Shown here piece by piece: positions 1-11,908 of a stretch of 39,280 nt of DNA (the stretch's first letter is position 1; each line of letters starts with the position of its first letter). The position numbers were made by a program, and so were the translations under genes. The stretch spans positions 33,656 to 72,935 of the forward strand of contig NW_014040431.1 of NCBI RefSeq assembly GCF_001186125.1. Reading direction: 5' to 3'. Source of the stretch: Sphaeroforma arctica JP610 (Eukaryota > Opisthokonta > Ichthyosporea > Ichthyophonida). The notes below the pieces were generated by a model, which made no database searches, was not told where the DNA came from, and saw only the letters and a program-made list of their open reading frames with translations.

Positions 1-104
1 TAAACATATATATATTTATATATATGAACATATACATATATATATATAAACATATATATATATATATATAAACATATATATATATATATATAAACATATA
101 TATA
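1..104. repeat. AT-rich microsatellite (TA)n with AACATA units
   Basis: Repeated blocks of AACA followed by (TA)n run with a period of about 28 bases in the better-preserved copies, from the first base of the window to about 104. This is simple-sequence DNA with no coding potential. Confidence 0.9.
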
Positions 105-694
105 ACAGGTGCTTTCGTGTCATACAGGCATAGCCACAATGAATTAATTCTAATAACTCTATCGTCCTCGCGATTATTTAATACAACAAGAAGTCATATT
201 TTTAAAGTAGCCGTCTACCAAGAGACCTAAAGTACACCGTCTAAATATTTACAAAAGAATTGTGTTGTTATTCAGCTGGAACGCCGTGGAGACTAAAAGC
301 GTCAATGAGATTTTTGAGGAAATATGAGTCTCTCCGTAGGGGGCCTACAAATTGGGGGGAAACCGTTTTGGACAAATTGATAATGAAATAGAGACGAATG
401 TAGAGCTTGATGAGAGCCTTGAAACGCTTTCTTTTAAATATATTTATAACAAGTGCTGAAGTTATTTTGTATTTACCTTTCCACTCACGAGTGTGTAGTG
501 TGTACATATAATATAATAAATAAATGGGGCTTTACATTGCACTAGGATCACACATTCTTCGTATGTGCAGTACTCATATGTATTGTACGGGACGTTAACG
601 TACGCATGCTTGTTGATGCTCACTGATGCTCTCGTGATGGCATGGAGTGATGCGAAAGGCGCGAATACGTCCTCAAGTGACACATTACTCATAC

Positions 695-785
695 AAGGGA
701 AGTGTTGATGTTATCGAATGGAAATTGTTGATGTTGACGAAGGGGAAGTGTTGATATCATCGAAGGGGGAGTGTTGATGTCAATG
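695..785. repeat. 22-23 bp tandem repeat, four copies
   Basis: Four imperfect head-to-tail units share the core AGTGTTGATGT and a variable ATCG/GACG/AATG tail (starts near 695, 717, 740 and 763). They lie just upstream of the membrane-protein gene. No function is evident. Confidence 0.8.
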
Positions 786-1209
786 AAGATGTACTTGTTC
801 TGAATCCCTCAAACCCCATATGTAATCAACATACATGTCGGACGATATTGAAGACTTTTCACGAGTAGCGGCATCGGCCAGTCTACATCTACTTCTACAT
901 ACATCTACATCTGAACCTGTACCTGATATAAACGCGCCCAATTGGCCAGTTTAACTGAACGTTCTTGTTGATGCAGAGTACACGAACTCAGCGGAACCAT
1001 ATACATCGGATGGTAGTGGAGGCATATCTCCAACCTCACTAACGTCTACATCAACGAACGAGATAAACTCTCTCAAGTGTCCGCCTGAGAAGCTGAGAGG
1101 TGCTGTGAGTGCAGAGTGCAGTAGCTCAGATAAAACCCGAACAGACACTGATGCATCTGGGACTCGATCTAATATAGCTACAGTACACACCAGCGCATTG
1201 AATACGGGT

Positions 1210-3567
1210 ATGGAGAACAACGACAACATATGTGCTGATACGTCTCCGAGTCCGCATGCGGGAGATGGTGTCATCGGGGAGTGTTTAGAGACGGTTAGTG
1301 CCCATAGTCTCGTACACAACGTCCTTATCAATAACAACGTGTGTGTGCGTGTTGATTCGAATGATGCAAACGCACACAATGTTGAGACAGGTCCCGCGAC
1401 AAAGGACACTATTCCCTTCCCGGTTGGGCGCATGGAGGTGAATACAAAGTGTATAGTTTGTGGGGATGATGTGTGTGCACATTGCGGTGATAAAAAGAGT
1501 GATCATCAGGAGAACAATAGTGCTAGTGATAGAGATGGAGATGAGACGGCTCCCCATACCAATACACAATCACATTGTCGGACGAGAGAGGATTACGCCT
1601 GCGATGCAGAGGTCACAGCAACAGAGTGCACCGATAGTGTACCTTCTTATGTAACACACTCAGTAGATGGGTTGTGTGCTATTTGTGGAAGTAGCAGGGA
1701 CTTAAAAAAAACGTGCGATGGCCATCGTATCGATCATAATGGAGGGGAGAGGGAAAGGTGTGCAACAATGTTCAATGCAACGCCATTAGCGCGTGTTATA
1801 TCCGGAGAAGGGTGGGCTTTAGACAGCAGCGAGACCTCTCGCACGAGCCGTACGTCCAAGGGGAAAGGGACTATGTTTAGCATGCCGTGTACCCAACACG
1901 TGAGAGAGGTGGCATCGGATACTTTCGATGTAGGTATAGGCATGGGTATGGACACACACGCAGACGCCGATGAGGGTGCACCCACCCCCACACACACGCA
2001 CGCACACACACACACACACACACAGTCACCTCCTAAAGTACGCAGCAGCTCACGCGTGTCCTTTCGCATACCGACTGCTGCCGCTGCACGCGCGTCGGCT
2101 AACGCTATAACAAATGCCGAGGCGTCGTCTACCATGGAAGAGGAGGATATACTGAGCATCTCGAGCGACCAGTTAGCCGACACGCACCCACCCGCAATCC
2201 ACAGAGACGCGAGGGGGTGCCACAGCAGCACCAGCAACCCCACCACACCCACAGGCGCAGGCGTGCGGAATGCGCGCGAGAGCGCCGATAGCAGCGGCAA
2301 CGTGAGCAGCGCATACGGCAAGGCTAACCTCACCAGCGTGCTGACCGAGGGCCATGACCGCATGAACACCACCACGGAAAGGGGGCGCAGGATGCAGGAG
2401 GGCAAAACGTTAGCACGCTTTGCCGCCAAGTCGTTTTGGATCGTGCTGCTGGTGGTGGCCGTGGTGACCGTTCCGTTTGCGGCGGTGTTGATCGCGTATC
2501 TGATGGAAGACCGGTTGTATCTGTGCGAGTGTAACCCGGTGCTGGCGCTGTCGATCACCATGGTGTGTGTGAGTGGGGTGCTGCACTGTGGGATCATCTG
2601 GCTGTACGCGTGGCAGGTCATGAAACACCGCAACCACCCGGCCATCAAGCCCCGCGGGCAGCACTTCCTGCTGCAGCTGTGTGTAGTAGGCTGTATCGTC
2701 CCGGTGATGGGCACGCTCAACTCGCTCGAGTATCTCGGTGTGTTGCAAGGCATATGCATCTTCTCCTACATCGGCGAACCCTGCGCCCATAGCCCGACCC
2801 AAGCGCAGGCACGAGCGGATCAGACATACTTTGTGACTACTTGGTCCGAGGCCCAGGGGCTTGTGCTACAGCTGGTGCATATAGCCATGCGCTTCACCAC
2901 AACGATGTATTTCGCTGCGGTAATTGCGCGGCAGCGTATCCTGTACATCCTCTTTGTGGGTGACCGCCGCACCCGCACCTACAGCCGCCGGCAGATGTTC
3001 TGGCAGTATCTGTACCCCAATCTCATCCTCCTGGTCTGTTGGGCCATCACCGAGACCATGCTGTTGGTGTTTGTGATCAGTGCCTTTCATTCCGATGTGT
3101 CTCGCGAGACCCATCTAGACCTGACCGTGGGGCTGTGCTTCCAGATTGCGTTGGTGCTGGGGATGCTGGCGGCCTTCTGCTACTACGCGCACATGACGCG
3201 TTACGTCGAGCTCGTGTTCTCGGACTACTGGGCCAATCTGCGCATGATCAGCATCTTCACCTTTGTCAGCGTGGCCATAAGCGTGGCGCGTCTGGTCAGC
3301 GCCACGTCGCTGGTAGTGGGCCTCATGTACGGGCCGCTGGAAATGGCGTTTGTGACGCTGTACTTCATGGACAGCTTCACGGCTGCGCTTATAAACATAC
3401 ACCACGGCATAGACCGGGTTAGCCTACCCTCTGCGCCGTCGTTTGTGTCGCAAGCATTGCGTAGGTGGTCTACCGCACCCACGCAGAAACAGAACCTGGT
3501 TAGTAAAAGCCATTCATTAGACAAGGACGACACACAGGGCAGCCAAAGCGTGCCTACCGAGCTATGA
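1210..3567 (+). CDS. multi-pass membrane protein, GPCR-like topology, long polar N-terminus
   Basis: An open frame without introns. The first ATG at 1210 gives 785 residues, ending at TGA 3565-3567. The frame stays open back to 955, so an upstream exon may exist: an ATG at 835 opens MSDDIEDFSRV, and a 60 bp intron (919-978) would join it in frame. Residues 1-400 are polar and rich in Ser, Thr and Asp. They carry two similar CxxCG...DH motifs at about 81-99 (CIVCG, then CAHCG) and 156-176 (CAICG), and a His-Thr run near 261-271 encoded by a CA repeat. Hydrophobic helices lie near 409-432, 442-468, 486-510, 549-573, 603-626, 638-660, 679-703 and 708-730. Basic loops follow helix 2 (KHRNHPAIKPRG) and helix 4 (GDRRTRTYSRRQ), which places them and both termini in the cytosol. 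Helices 2-8 then have the orientation of a 7TM receptor. The loop after helix 2 recalls 7TM proteins linked to RGS domains, but no RGS domain is seen. The second half is clearly GC-richer than its surroundings. The ligand and function are unknown. Confidence 0.75.
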   Translation: MENNDNICADTSPSPHAGDGVIGECLETVSAHSLVHNVLINNNVCVRVDSNDANAHNVETGPATKDTIPFPVGRMEVNTKCIVCGDDVCAHCGDKKSDHQENNSASDRDGDETAPHTNTQSHCRTREDYACDAEVTATECTDSVPSYVTHSVDGLCAICGSSRDLKKTCDGHRIDHNGGERERCATMFNATPLARVISGEGWALDSSETSRTSRTSKGKGTMFSMPCTQHVREVASDTFDVGIGMGMDTHADADEGAPTPTHTHAHTHTHTQSPPKVRSSSRVSFRIPTAAAARASANAITNAEASSTMEEEDILSISSDQLADTHPPAIHRDARGCHSSTSNPTTPTGAGVRNARESADSSGNVSSAYGKANLTSVLTEGHDRMNTTTERGRRMQEGKTLARFAAKSFWIVLLVVAVVTVPFAAVLIAYLMEDRLYLCECNPVLALSITMVCVSGVLHCGIIWLYAWQVMKHRNHPAIKPRGQHFLLQLCVVGCIVPVMGTLNSLEYLGVLQGICIFSYIGEPCAHSPTQAQARADQTYFVTTWSEAQGLVLQLVHIAMRFTTTMYFAAVIARQRILYILFVGDRRTRTYSRRQMFWQYLYPNLILLVCWAITETMLLVFVISAFHSDVSRETHLDLTVGLCFQIALVLGMLAAFCYYAHMTRYVELVFSDYWANLRMISIFTFVSVAISVARLVSATSLVVGLMYGPLEMAFVTLYFMDSFTAALINIHHGIDRVSLPSAPSFVSQALRRWSTAPTQKQNLVSKSHSLDKDDTQGSQSVPTEL
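1987..2024. repeat. (CA)n microsatellite inside the coding region
   Basis: A CA-rich tract with interspersed CG encodes the alternating His-Thr run of the membrane protein. Because it is translated, length changes in multiples of six would add or remove His-Thr pairs without breaking the frame. Confidence 0.8.
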
Positions 3568-4343
3568 TAACAAACGGACACGGATTGCAGAGAATATTTA
3601 AAGGTTGTCGGACATGGATAGTCGGGAACAGAGAAGGCTGTATCTTCTGCACGCCATAGTATACAGAGCAAGTATCGCAAAAGAGGTCCGATGAGGATTG
3701 GAACAGAATATAAGTAGGAGTCAAATGTCTATAGACAAGTCACACAATGTCTACAGGCCAGTCACACGATGTCTAAAGGCAAGTCACGCAATGTCTAAAG
3801 ACAATTCACACGATGTCTAAAGACAAACCACACATTGTCTACAGGCACTCGGTATTGAGTGAATCAAAGTACGGGTGCAAGCCAACGCGTGCCCACAGAG
3901 CTGTGATAGCTGACAGTAGCTAAGTGATATTTCAGGTCAGAGAGCGTGTTATAGCCGCAGCCGAGTGTCAAGTTAGAAAACAAGCGGTGACACAACAGGC
4001 AGTAGTGTCACACTAGCGGAGGGGACTACTACTCTATACAGGTTGCTTCTTGGTGCTAGCGTTGGGTGAAGCGCATGCTACCCTACCCCCGCATGAATAC
4101 GACGTGAAAGCGGTTATATAGATGCCACTCTCGGTGATGAGAGTGGGCCGGCCGAGCACCGCTAACGACTGCGCTATGAATAGAGATAGCTATATTTAGA
4201 ACACGATTGGCGAGTGATGTTCCAAGCGCGAGCACCGTAGCCCACACCGTACGCGAGTGTGTGCTGTGCGTGTGTAGGTGTGGCCTGTGAAAGGCCCTTT
4301 TAGCACATGGTCAGCTGGGGCGCAGATAACTCGACGCTTTCGG
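3568..4343. other. intergenic, short tandem repeats, no gene seen
   Basis: Downstream flank of the membrane-protein gene. It holds the 22 bp tandem repeat and a short imperfect copy of the gene's last ~30 bases near 3873-3905, both described separately. GC content is higher than in the DNA to the right. No AATAAA lies close behind the stop codon; the nearest one I noticed is at about 4912. Confidence 0.5.
3724..3848. repeat. 22 bp tandem repeat, five to six copies
   Basis: Imperfect head-to-tail units contain the core ATGTCTAAAGACAAGTCACA, with AA/AC/GG variants and ACACGATG/ACACAATG joins. The array begins about 155 bp after the stop codon of the membrane-protein gene. It shows some likeness to the coding end of that gene (TAGACAAGGACGACACACAG), so it may have expanded from a copied piece. 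That origin is inference. Confidence 0.85.
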
Positions 4344-5646
4344 TCAGTACAATCGCATCGCATGCAGGCTACGCAGGATGTGGGTTTGTGTACGTCGCTC
4401 TGACAGCCACCATGCTTGAGTATTAGAATAGAACGGCACGAAATAGCTCTCTAGTGCGTCTTGGCAGTCAGTTGTTGCACCATGAACATGCGCGTAGTTC
4501 TGCGAGCGTCGCATGCTGCATGATACGCCCGTTGTGCATGCGTCTAGTAAGTGCTTAACCTGAACGATGCCCTTGGTAGCATATTCATAGTGGCGTTCTG
4601 TGGGGGGTGGGGTGGCTGGGCCAAATATAGAACATGAGTGGTAACGGAATAGTAACCCTTTGTCATCTCGGCAACCAAGGGAAATGGTGTCCTCGTTCCA
4701 CATTTGGTCGTGGTGCTGTGCATTGCGTCTGGTGCATGAGATATGAGGTACCATGTGACTATAGGCAACCACGGCGTCAGTGATAGGCGCGCTCAATGAA
4801 GAGTACCATACAAAGACGGCTGCAAAGAAGCTGGGCCAAATATAGAATACATACCAACGGTGTATGAGTATATATGTGCGACGCCACCGGATCGAGAGGG
4901 ATTTAGGGGCAAATAAAGAATTTAGATAGTATGTATGAAATGTGAAGCACGTGGCTGATGTTCTCCGATGCTGGCGTGATGTGCTAGTCTATGCGATGAT
5001 TACGGTCTATGCACGTATTAGTGCGTCATACAATTACGAGATCAACAGATATAGGGTTCAGGTTCAACACGCATGTGCAAAAAGTGAGTCGACAGTGGCA
5101 CGGCACTCGAGCGAAACGCACCCCGAGTCGTGCACGTTCGTATGGTGAGTGAGATGATACGAATTTTAGCAGTTGATTTGGAACTTGTCACAAAATGGTG
5201 GCCGTTTTTGTATTCTATGATTTTACGACAGAAAGGTTTGTGATACGATGTTTATCACCTGCATCAGGTGGTCGAGAGAAGCCCAAATATTGATATGATG
5301 TTATAGTACTACGGGCGGAAGCCATGCCACGGTCGCATAACTGTCGTTGCGTTCAAACTCGCCACTGTCTTACACTTCCGTCACTGCATTGTCATATCCT
5401 GGTAAAGCATTGTTTGAGTATGTAACGAGTTACTGTAGGTGCATTGGCATAGTATCGTCGTGCTGCAGTTGAGGCATTCTGTCCCATCGCGTGCACCCGT
5501 TTGCACTAATCCACTTCCACCACAAGTAGTACCGGCGAGTCCTCTGTCGCAAGGTAAGTATGAATCTTTAGGCCAATACCAAATCGGTTGTGTAGTGGCT
5601 TCGCCGCGATATACCGCTGCAGATGGGGCCGAATGCGGTATGCACA

Positions 5647-5833
5647 TGTTCAAAGGTACACAAGTATGAAGTTGTTAGTGTACTGGATGAACGATAGCAA
5701 GCCTGTAAATGTGAAAATATAATTATTTGTGTAGGCTACTCCTGTTCAAAGGTATATAAGTATGTAATTGTTAGTGACTGGATATACGATATATGGCATG
5801 CCTATAGATGTCAAAATATGCTTATTTGTGCTC
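5647..5833. repeat. ~96 bp direct tandem duplication
   Basis: Copy 1 starts at TGTTCAAAGGTACACAAGTA (5647) and copy 2 at TGTTCAAAGGTATATAAGTA (5743). The likeness continues through TGTTAGTG, a GGAT(G/A)(A/T)ACGATA-like stretch and ATTTGTG. Both copies have diverged. Confidence 0.75.
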
Positions 5834-7508
5834 ATGGTCGTAACCTATGTGTTCATGTGGTGTGCTACTCGCCAGTGTCACCTACAGTGAGAATATGGGC
5901 GTGTGTATCTCGTCCTTGTCCTGCTTCCTGTACAGTGGTATTTTATATATATTTTTCTTCCTGCCATTTGTTGTTGATTTTTTATCAGGATCTTCCGAAC
6001 ATCTGTTTGCCATATATTTCGGTAACCGTGTTTCTTATTGAATACAAACCTCAGTACTTGTGCGCAAAAGTATTAGATAGGTTATGGCAGCTGGCATAAT
6101 CACATCCACATCGTCACAGCAACTCTATTTCCCACAACTTTCCCGGGCATCAAAATATCGCAGTACACCGATGTCATATGGTCTAATCTTATGAGTAGTT
6201 CAAAAGCCCTCGATATCACTCGATTTGCAGACATTATGTGGGATGCAAATGTTCTTACCTCTATATGTTGCGTGCTGCGCTTATGTATTAACCCAAATCC
6301 ATAGTTTTTAGTCAATTTTTTGGCTTCTACTGTTTTGTATACACGTGTTGCAGTCCTTCAGTGTACTTGATTGCCTAGTTCGATTCCCCAAGCTGTGCCT
6401 ATCTTTGTTGTATCTTTCACGTCCGTGCCTGGTAGCAAATATTTTATCCGATGAAAGATATTACTTCGTCTAGCAGGTAAGTTGTGGCTCACATCATGGG
6501 ACCAGTCATAACGGACATCGATGTCGCATGAAGCCGCAGCTGTGAGTGCAAAGTCGTGATGTGGGAACCCTACTTCAAATAAATCTACGTTGCAAATCAC
6601 TATCGGTCTTGTCAGCGGAGTTGATGATCTGTTTATGTGCTAGTTATGATCCATGTTGCAGAGGTGAATGTATTCCTTGCATCTTGCAGAGAGTATGATG
6701 TGGAGGCTATTTTTTTCAAACACGCGTACAAAACCTCTTAGTTCATTGTATTCTGCACTCGCCGTCTGTTCATGTCATTTCTAGTATATGCACAGCTTAC
6801 AGCTTCTTACGTCCGTGACGGTCTTGAAATTAGTCTTACTTTGCCATCTTCAAACTTTAAAATGGAATACGAATTATCATTGACTTGTGATTGAGATCAA
6901 GCCGTCTCAATATCTCCAAGCATGAGGTTTAATTAAATGAGAGTACCCTCTCGCTGAACAGAATGTACCTCCGCGATAAAATAGAATCGGTAGATTGGTC
7001 CTCGCAAGATAACAATTGGATACAAATATTGGTACATCAAAGTACGCTTAAAAGTACGACAGTCCAATAATCCTTGTTTAGACGTGCCAAGGCGGATGCA
7101 GCCAGCGGTAATCGCAGTATATCATTTAGGACAATAGGCTTTTCGAAATAAACATATGGGTGGTTCCTGGCGAGTAACGAATTTGACATCTATATTCCAC
7201 CTTTTTCTATCAGCTTCTTTCTATACAAATAATCGTTGAGTGTAGTACGAGTTTTTTTAACCGAAATCTGACTATGCATACTTCCTGGCGAACATTATGC
7301 CTGATTTCTTTTTGCCACCTATCTCATCAACTTGCCTCTAAAACGTTTCAATATACTTCTCTCATGAAATTGGATCTTTTGTCGCTGATGTCACCCCTGT
7401 CGACAATACAGCGTACAATAGGTAGTCACTTCCTGTCGTGGAGGATGGTTGGAGATCTTGATCGAATTGATCATTTGATAATGGGGTGCGATTCAAACAA
7501 TCTCTTTT
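5834..7508. other. no gene confirmed; possible minus-strand exons
   Basis: No recognisable domain. Two minus-strand open stretches (6600-6358 and 6315-6100) read like protein in composition but could not be matched to a family or joined by convincing splice sites. They are treated as unproven. Confidence 0.3.
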
Positions 7509-8165
7509 CATTTTCATAATAAGAATTGCATCGCTAATAAGAATTGAAAAATAAAAGAGTGTTTCTATGATGAAAGAGACACATTTTTACCTTCTTGACG
7601 CATCTGCATATAGTGCCTACTTACTAACTTTGAAGTCAAGATTTCGAGTCCAAGGCGATGGAGACCTCAACTGGCGTGGCGTAATGTCGAGTGTCTCTCT
7701 AAGTAATCCTTAACGATATACTGATAGAGGGTTACATTAACAGGAAGGTGTGATTTGGGGTTATTCGTGACCAAATTTTCCTCGTTTTCTCGATTGCAGT
7801 TAGATATGAAACCAATAAGACCATTTTCGTCGTTTTGGAATATCTTGTCATTTTCATAGTAAGAGTTGCATGGCATGATAAGAATTGCAAATATAAGAAT
7901 GTTGCTATGTTAACTGAGTTGCATTTGTACCTTCTTGACTCACCTGCATATAGTACATACTTACTTACTTTAAAGCGAAGAATTTGAGTCCCGGGCGATG
8001 GAGTGGCATGATGACGAGTATCTCTCTGAGTAATCCTCGACGAGATACTGATAGAAGGTTACAATAAATGAGAGGTGTCATTTGGGGTTCTTCGCGACCA
8101 AGTTTTCCTCATGTTGCAGATTGCAGTTTGACATGGAACAATCAAGACCATTTTTGTCGGTTTAG
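7509..8165. repeat. ~340 bp tandem duplication
   Basis: Copy 1 (from 7509) and copy 2 (from 7849) both begin CATTTTCATA(A/G)TAAGA(A/G)TTGCAT. They stay alignable through ACCTTCTTGAC, CTGCATATAGT, GGCGATGGAG, GATACTGATAGA and GGTGTNATTTGGGGTT to GACCATTTT(C/T)GTCG. Scattered substitutions and small indels indicate an old event. Open frames in it are short and do not agree between the copies, so it is probably non-coding. Confidence 0.85.
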
Positions 8166-11100
8166 AGGGGTTTTTGTAAAAAGAATGCGGAAGAGGGTAG
8201 TAAAAATTTCAGACCTTGATGAGGGTGAACAGTTTTTCTTCATAGAAGTTACTGCAGTTGTAGTTGGTTGTTAGCTACTTTTTCTTTAGAATAAAGTTAT
8301 GTAGTTGAAATGAATTATGTGTGATTGGCGAATATGGCTCGATTGCCACGTTCAGTCCGCGTGTATATTGACACAATGTTCGGCGATTTGGCCAAGATAA
8401 ATGTCTAGCACAAATTACAATCTATTAGTAGATTGATTTCAACGTGTGGGCAACAAATACAACCCGCGATTACACAGAGCACTCCGTGTACTTAAGGGCC
8501 TATCAACTAGATAAACTATAGCTATAGTTGCTACCCAGCGGTGCTTCCCCGCCGATACCCATATGTGCATGTATAGGGGAAGAGATCATAGTTGGGCTGT
8601 AGCGCTTTGTACTCTTTACGAGTGCTGTGGTGATTTACCGACGGGCTAATTTGTAGCGCTAGCTGTCTAAAAGTAATCCGGCATAATTATACCATAATTT
8701 GTCGAGGCTGAGTGTTATGCCGTAATGAAGTGTACCTACAGAGTAGTTAAACTCTGACTGCTTGATGGTGGGTGGAAATCCATTTCGACTTGAATGTCGA
8801 ACGTAGGTTGAAGTACTGGTTCAGTATGTTAATTTTGGATAGGTCATCGTCACATCAGCAAACAGTACATATTGTCAAATTTCGTATGTTGTTTCTGTAC
8901 ATCGGTATGTGTGAATTATAAATGGCAACTACGCGTTTACTTCGCTGTATTGAGCGATACAGTTATATTCTCATTTAGCGGCAACCTTGAGATGTGTTCC
9001 GCTTCTCTACAGCATTTCTATCTTGTATATTCCTCATTCAGGGTTCTATTCACATAAAAAGATTCATCGGTCAGGAACTGGACAAATCAATGATAAGAAT
9101 AGTTATACTTTATTATAATGTAAGAGCTATTATTTATGCCACATGTATCTGACCAAAAGGGTCTCACAGACGAGATGTAGCATTCAATGATATACTTTAG
9201 CTTGAATAGCGCTAGTAGTTTATACTTACATGCTAACTTCTGAGAATATTTCGAACAGTAAATTATGAGTATCCAGTTGATAGTGCTGTATGTTGCTGTG
9301 TGTCGTCCATGTGTCGGATTCATCCGCTGTGGTTATGACCGAGTATACTTACCTGTTTTCACATAGTGTACGTCAACTATGACGTTTGAGTGATTGTGCT
9401 AGTCATCACTAACAAGAAATGTATCAGTGGTGTTGTATTAATGCAATGTGTAACATAATAGTAGATTATTTCATAGCGCTTAGAGAGACATTCATCACAT
9501 ATGTAGACTTGACATATGTAGGCTTCATCACATCTGTAGGCTTTTTACTCTATATGGTTGTATATATTGGAATCCTTGCTTCTTTCATATTACAACTATA
9601 GAACGAATGCGAATTTACGCTCAGTTTTGACGTTGCTATCGATTAACATAGTAATAAATGAATAGTTCGAGAATAAGTGAATAGTTCGAGTCTGTATCCA
9701 TGTATTGGCAATAAAATATACATGTTGTGCATCATGAGATAAAGACAAAAGTGTGTGTCGGTATCTGCCAATAATATACTGCTAATAAACGCAAGCTAGT
9801 ATGTCGTGGATATTGTGATCAAAATTAGTGCAAAGTAGTGTGATACAACTAAACAACTTCGTGTTATTCAGTGTCACAGATGAGGCAAAAGAATACGTAA
9901 TGTACCACAATGTAAGATTTCAAACATGAGATACGCAAATATAGTTTCATCGGTTTAGCAATTAGTTCATATAACTTGAACTATCACTTCACCACGAAGT
10001 GAAGCGCTAGGGCTACATGCAACTTTCGATGGACAACATATCGACAACTATGTCGGTATTCCAAGTCTTCACTTCGACCTCTGCCGAGAGACAATACTTC
10101 CATCAGATGTACGTTCACTGATGTTGATACATCGATTCCTCGTTGATCTTTTGGTGCATGCAGCAGAATCAGATAAGCGGATCAAGGTACACATCTTCAT
10201 TAGTTACGATACGTTTGCGTATAGAAGTATCATATGGGAAGTTTTTTGTTTGATCGAATATTTGATATCAAAGTAAGGAGCGAAGTGCAATCAACTGCTG
10301 TGAATTGGCATGCTCATATGTTCATATTGTATGTATGTATATGTACAGTTTGTTTATATATTTCGTGTGCAACACTTGTACAATATCCACAATAAATTAT
10401 CTGTGTATGTATTTTATGTGTCTATAATGTCGGCAACCTATTGGCCAAACATACTACCATAAGTTATCAATTCATACTATCTCAAATACTACAAAGAGCT
10501 GTTCGATACACCGATCAATAAGGTTCTTCAATAATTGACATCTGTTAGAGAGCCATTAGGCTCCCGTTATATGTGGCTTGAATAATATAAAGTTCTTAGT
10601 AGAAAACACAATCACTCACTGATCACCGCACTACGATGTTTTACATAATCAATAAAATGTCAAAAACATTCAAATACCCTATTATTGCGAGGTGGACTGT
10701 ATAGATATGGTCTCCCCGACTGGAATCTGATGAGGGCTCCACCATCGTTCAGTTCATCCTTGAAGCATGTACAATAACTTTTATTGAGTGATACCAAGTG
10801 ACGCTGATTTCCGTCTATGTACCGATGTGTTCGAGACTTACACTGTCTTCGCTGCTAGCATACTTGGTATGTAGATTGACTATTATGTTTTATAACAAAC
10901 TACGGTTGAACAAATACCCGTATTCTCTAGTAGACTACTTCCCTCGGGTAAACCCTCGGGTACTTTCTACAGCCTCCGGCTTAATCATAATAAACATATA
11001 TTCTTCAGTGAGATAGATTGTTGTTTGGGCCGCAAATTCTCAGCTGCCCTTTATGTCCGAAAAGTATCAATCTATGGTTGCTGTAGCACACAAGTCGAAG

Positions 11101-11900
11101 GTATACTTCCAATTCTATCTAAATTCTACCCACAATTCTTAAACTACATTTCACGTACATTTTGTTATCCTGTTGCCGATAAGGTATATTGTAAGTGTTA
11201 AGCTGCTATTTTGTATATCAATGTCCTATATCCCGTTGTATTGTTTAAGCCGTATTTCCAACTGTAAAGCATATCGAATTTGATCATCGTGTAGCATTGA
11301 GTGCGGTGTCGCTCTGAAAATCTTTCCTCTGATTTAATATATTCATTCACTTGTAGTGATAGTGCATTCCACTATCTGCTGAGAGAAATGCAATTCTTAA
11401 TCGCACTACATATGCGGCCTGTTACCACGTTTGTTTCATTGCTTTGAGCAATCAAAAGTATCGCGCTGTTGCGATACAAAGTGTATGTATGAATAAGCGA
11501 TGAATGTGTATTGTTACAAGTAGCAGAATCGAAGAATGTGTATTGTTAAAAGTAGTAGAATCAGTGCCGTATATTAGGATACACTACATCCAGCGTGCAT
11601 TCTTTTTACTCTCTTGCGGGTTCCTAAAATACTATACACGACTGTTGGCAATATACATGATTCAGTAGGATATCGTGGTCTCCGCAATTGTCAGCGATTG
11701 GACCATACAGCAAAAAAAAACAAGTGTTATTGTAGTTTTACTTTTAGATTGGATTGTGGTATTCGATGTAACGCCATACATTTTTTTACCAAATATGCTA
11801 TTCTGGACGGTTGAAAATCAATTTTTACGGGACAACTGTTTCGAATAATTATATGAAACCGTTGGGTACTTCAATGCACATGGCCAACAAAAGCATCGAC
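8166..11900. other. AT-rich, no gene seen
   Basis: All open frames are short and none resembles a known protein. Minor structures are a perfect palindrome AACTATAGCTATAGTT near 8514, a GGCATAA/TTATGCC inverted repeat near 8683-8722, a GAATAGTTCGAG duplication near 9659-9691, and a ~32 bp duplication (GAATGTGTATTGTTA) at about 11502-11562. Confidence 0.5.
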
Positions 11901-11908
11901 ACTACCTC

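Noticed and set aside
1734-2759. Long minus-strand open frame (341 codons) opposite the membrane-protein gene
   Set aside because: It is the antisense shadow of a GC-rich coding region with biased third positions, has no recognisable domain, and loses to the hydrophobic-helix pattern of the + strand.
4344-4796. Minus-strand open frame of 150 codons (136 from its first ATG)
   Set aside because: No domain, no clear splice or promoter context, and local GC is high enough to allow a chance frame of this length.
6361-6400. GTTCGATTCCCC resembling a tRNA T-arm
   Set aside because: The flanking bases do not form the T stem, and no matching acceptor or anticodon stem is present upstream on this strand.
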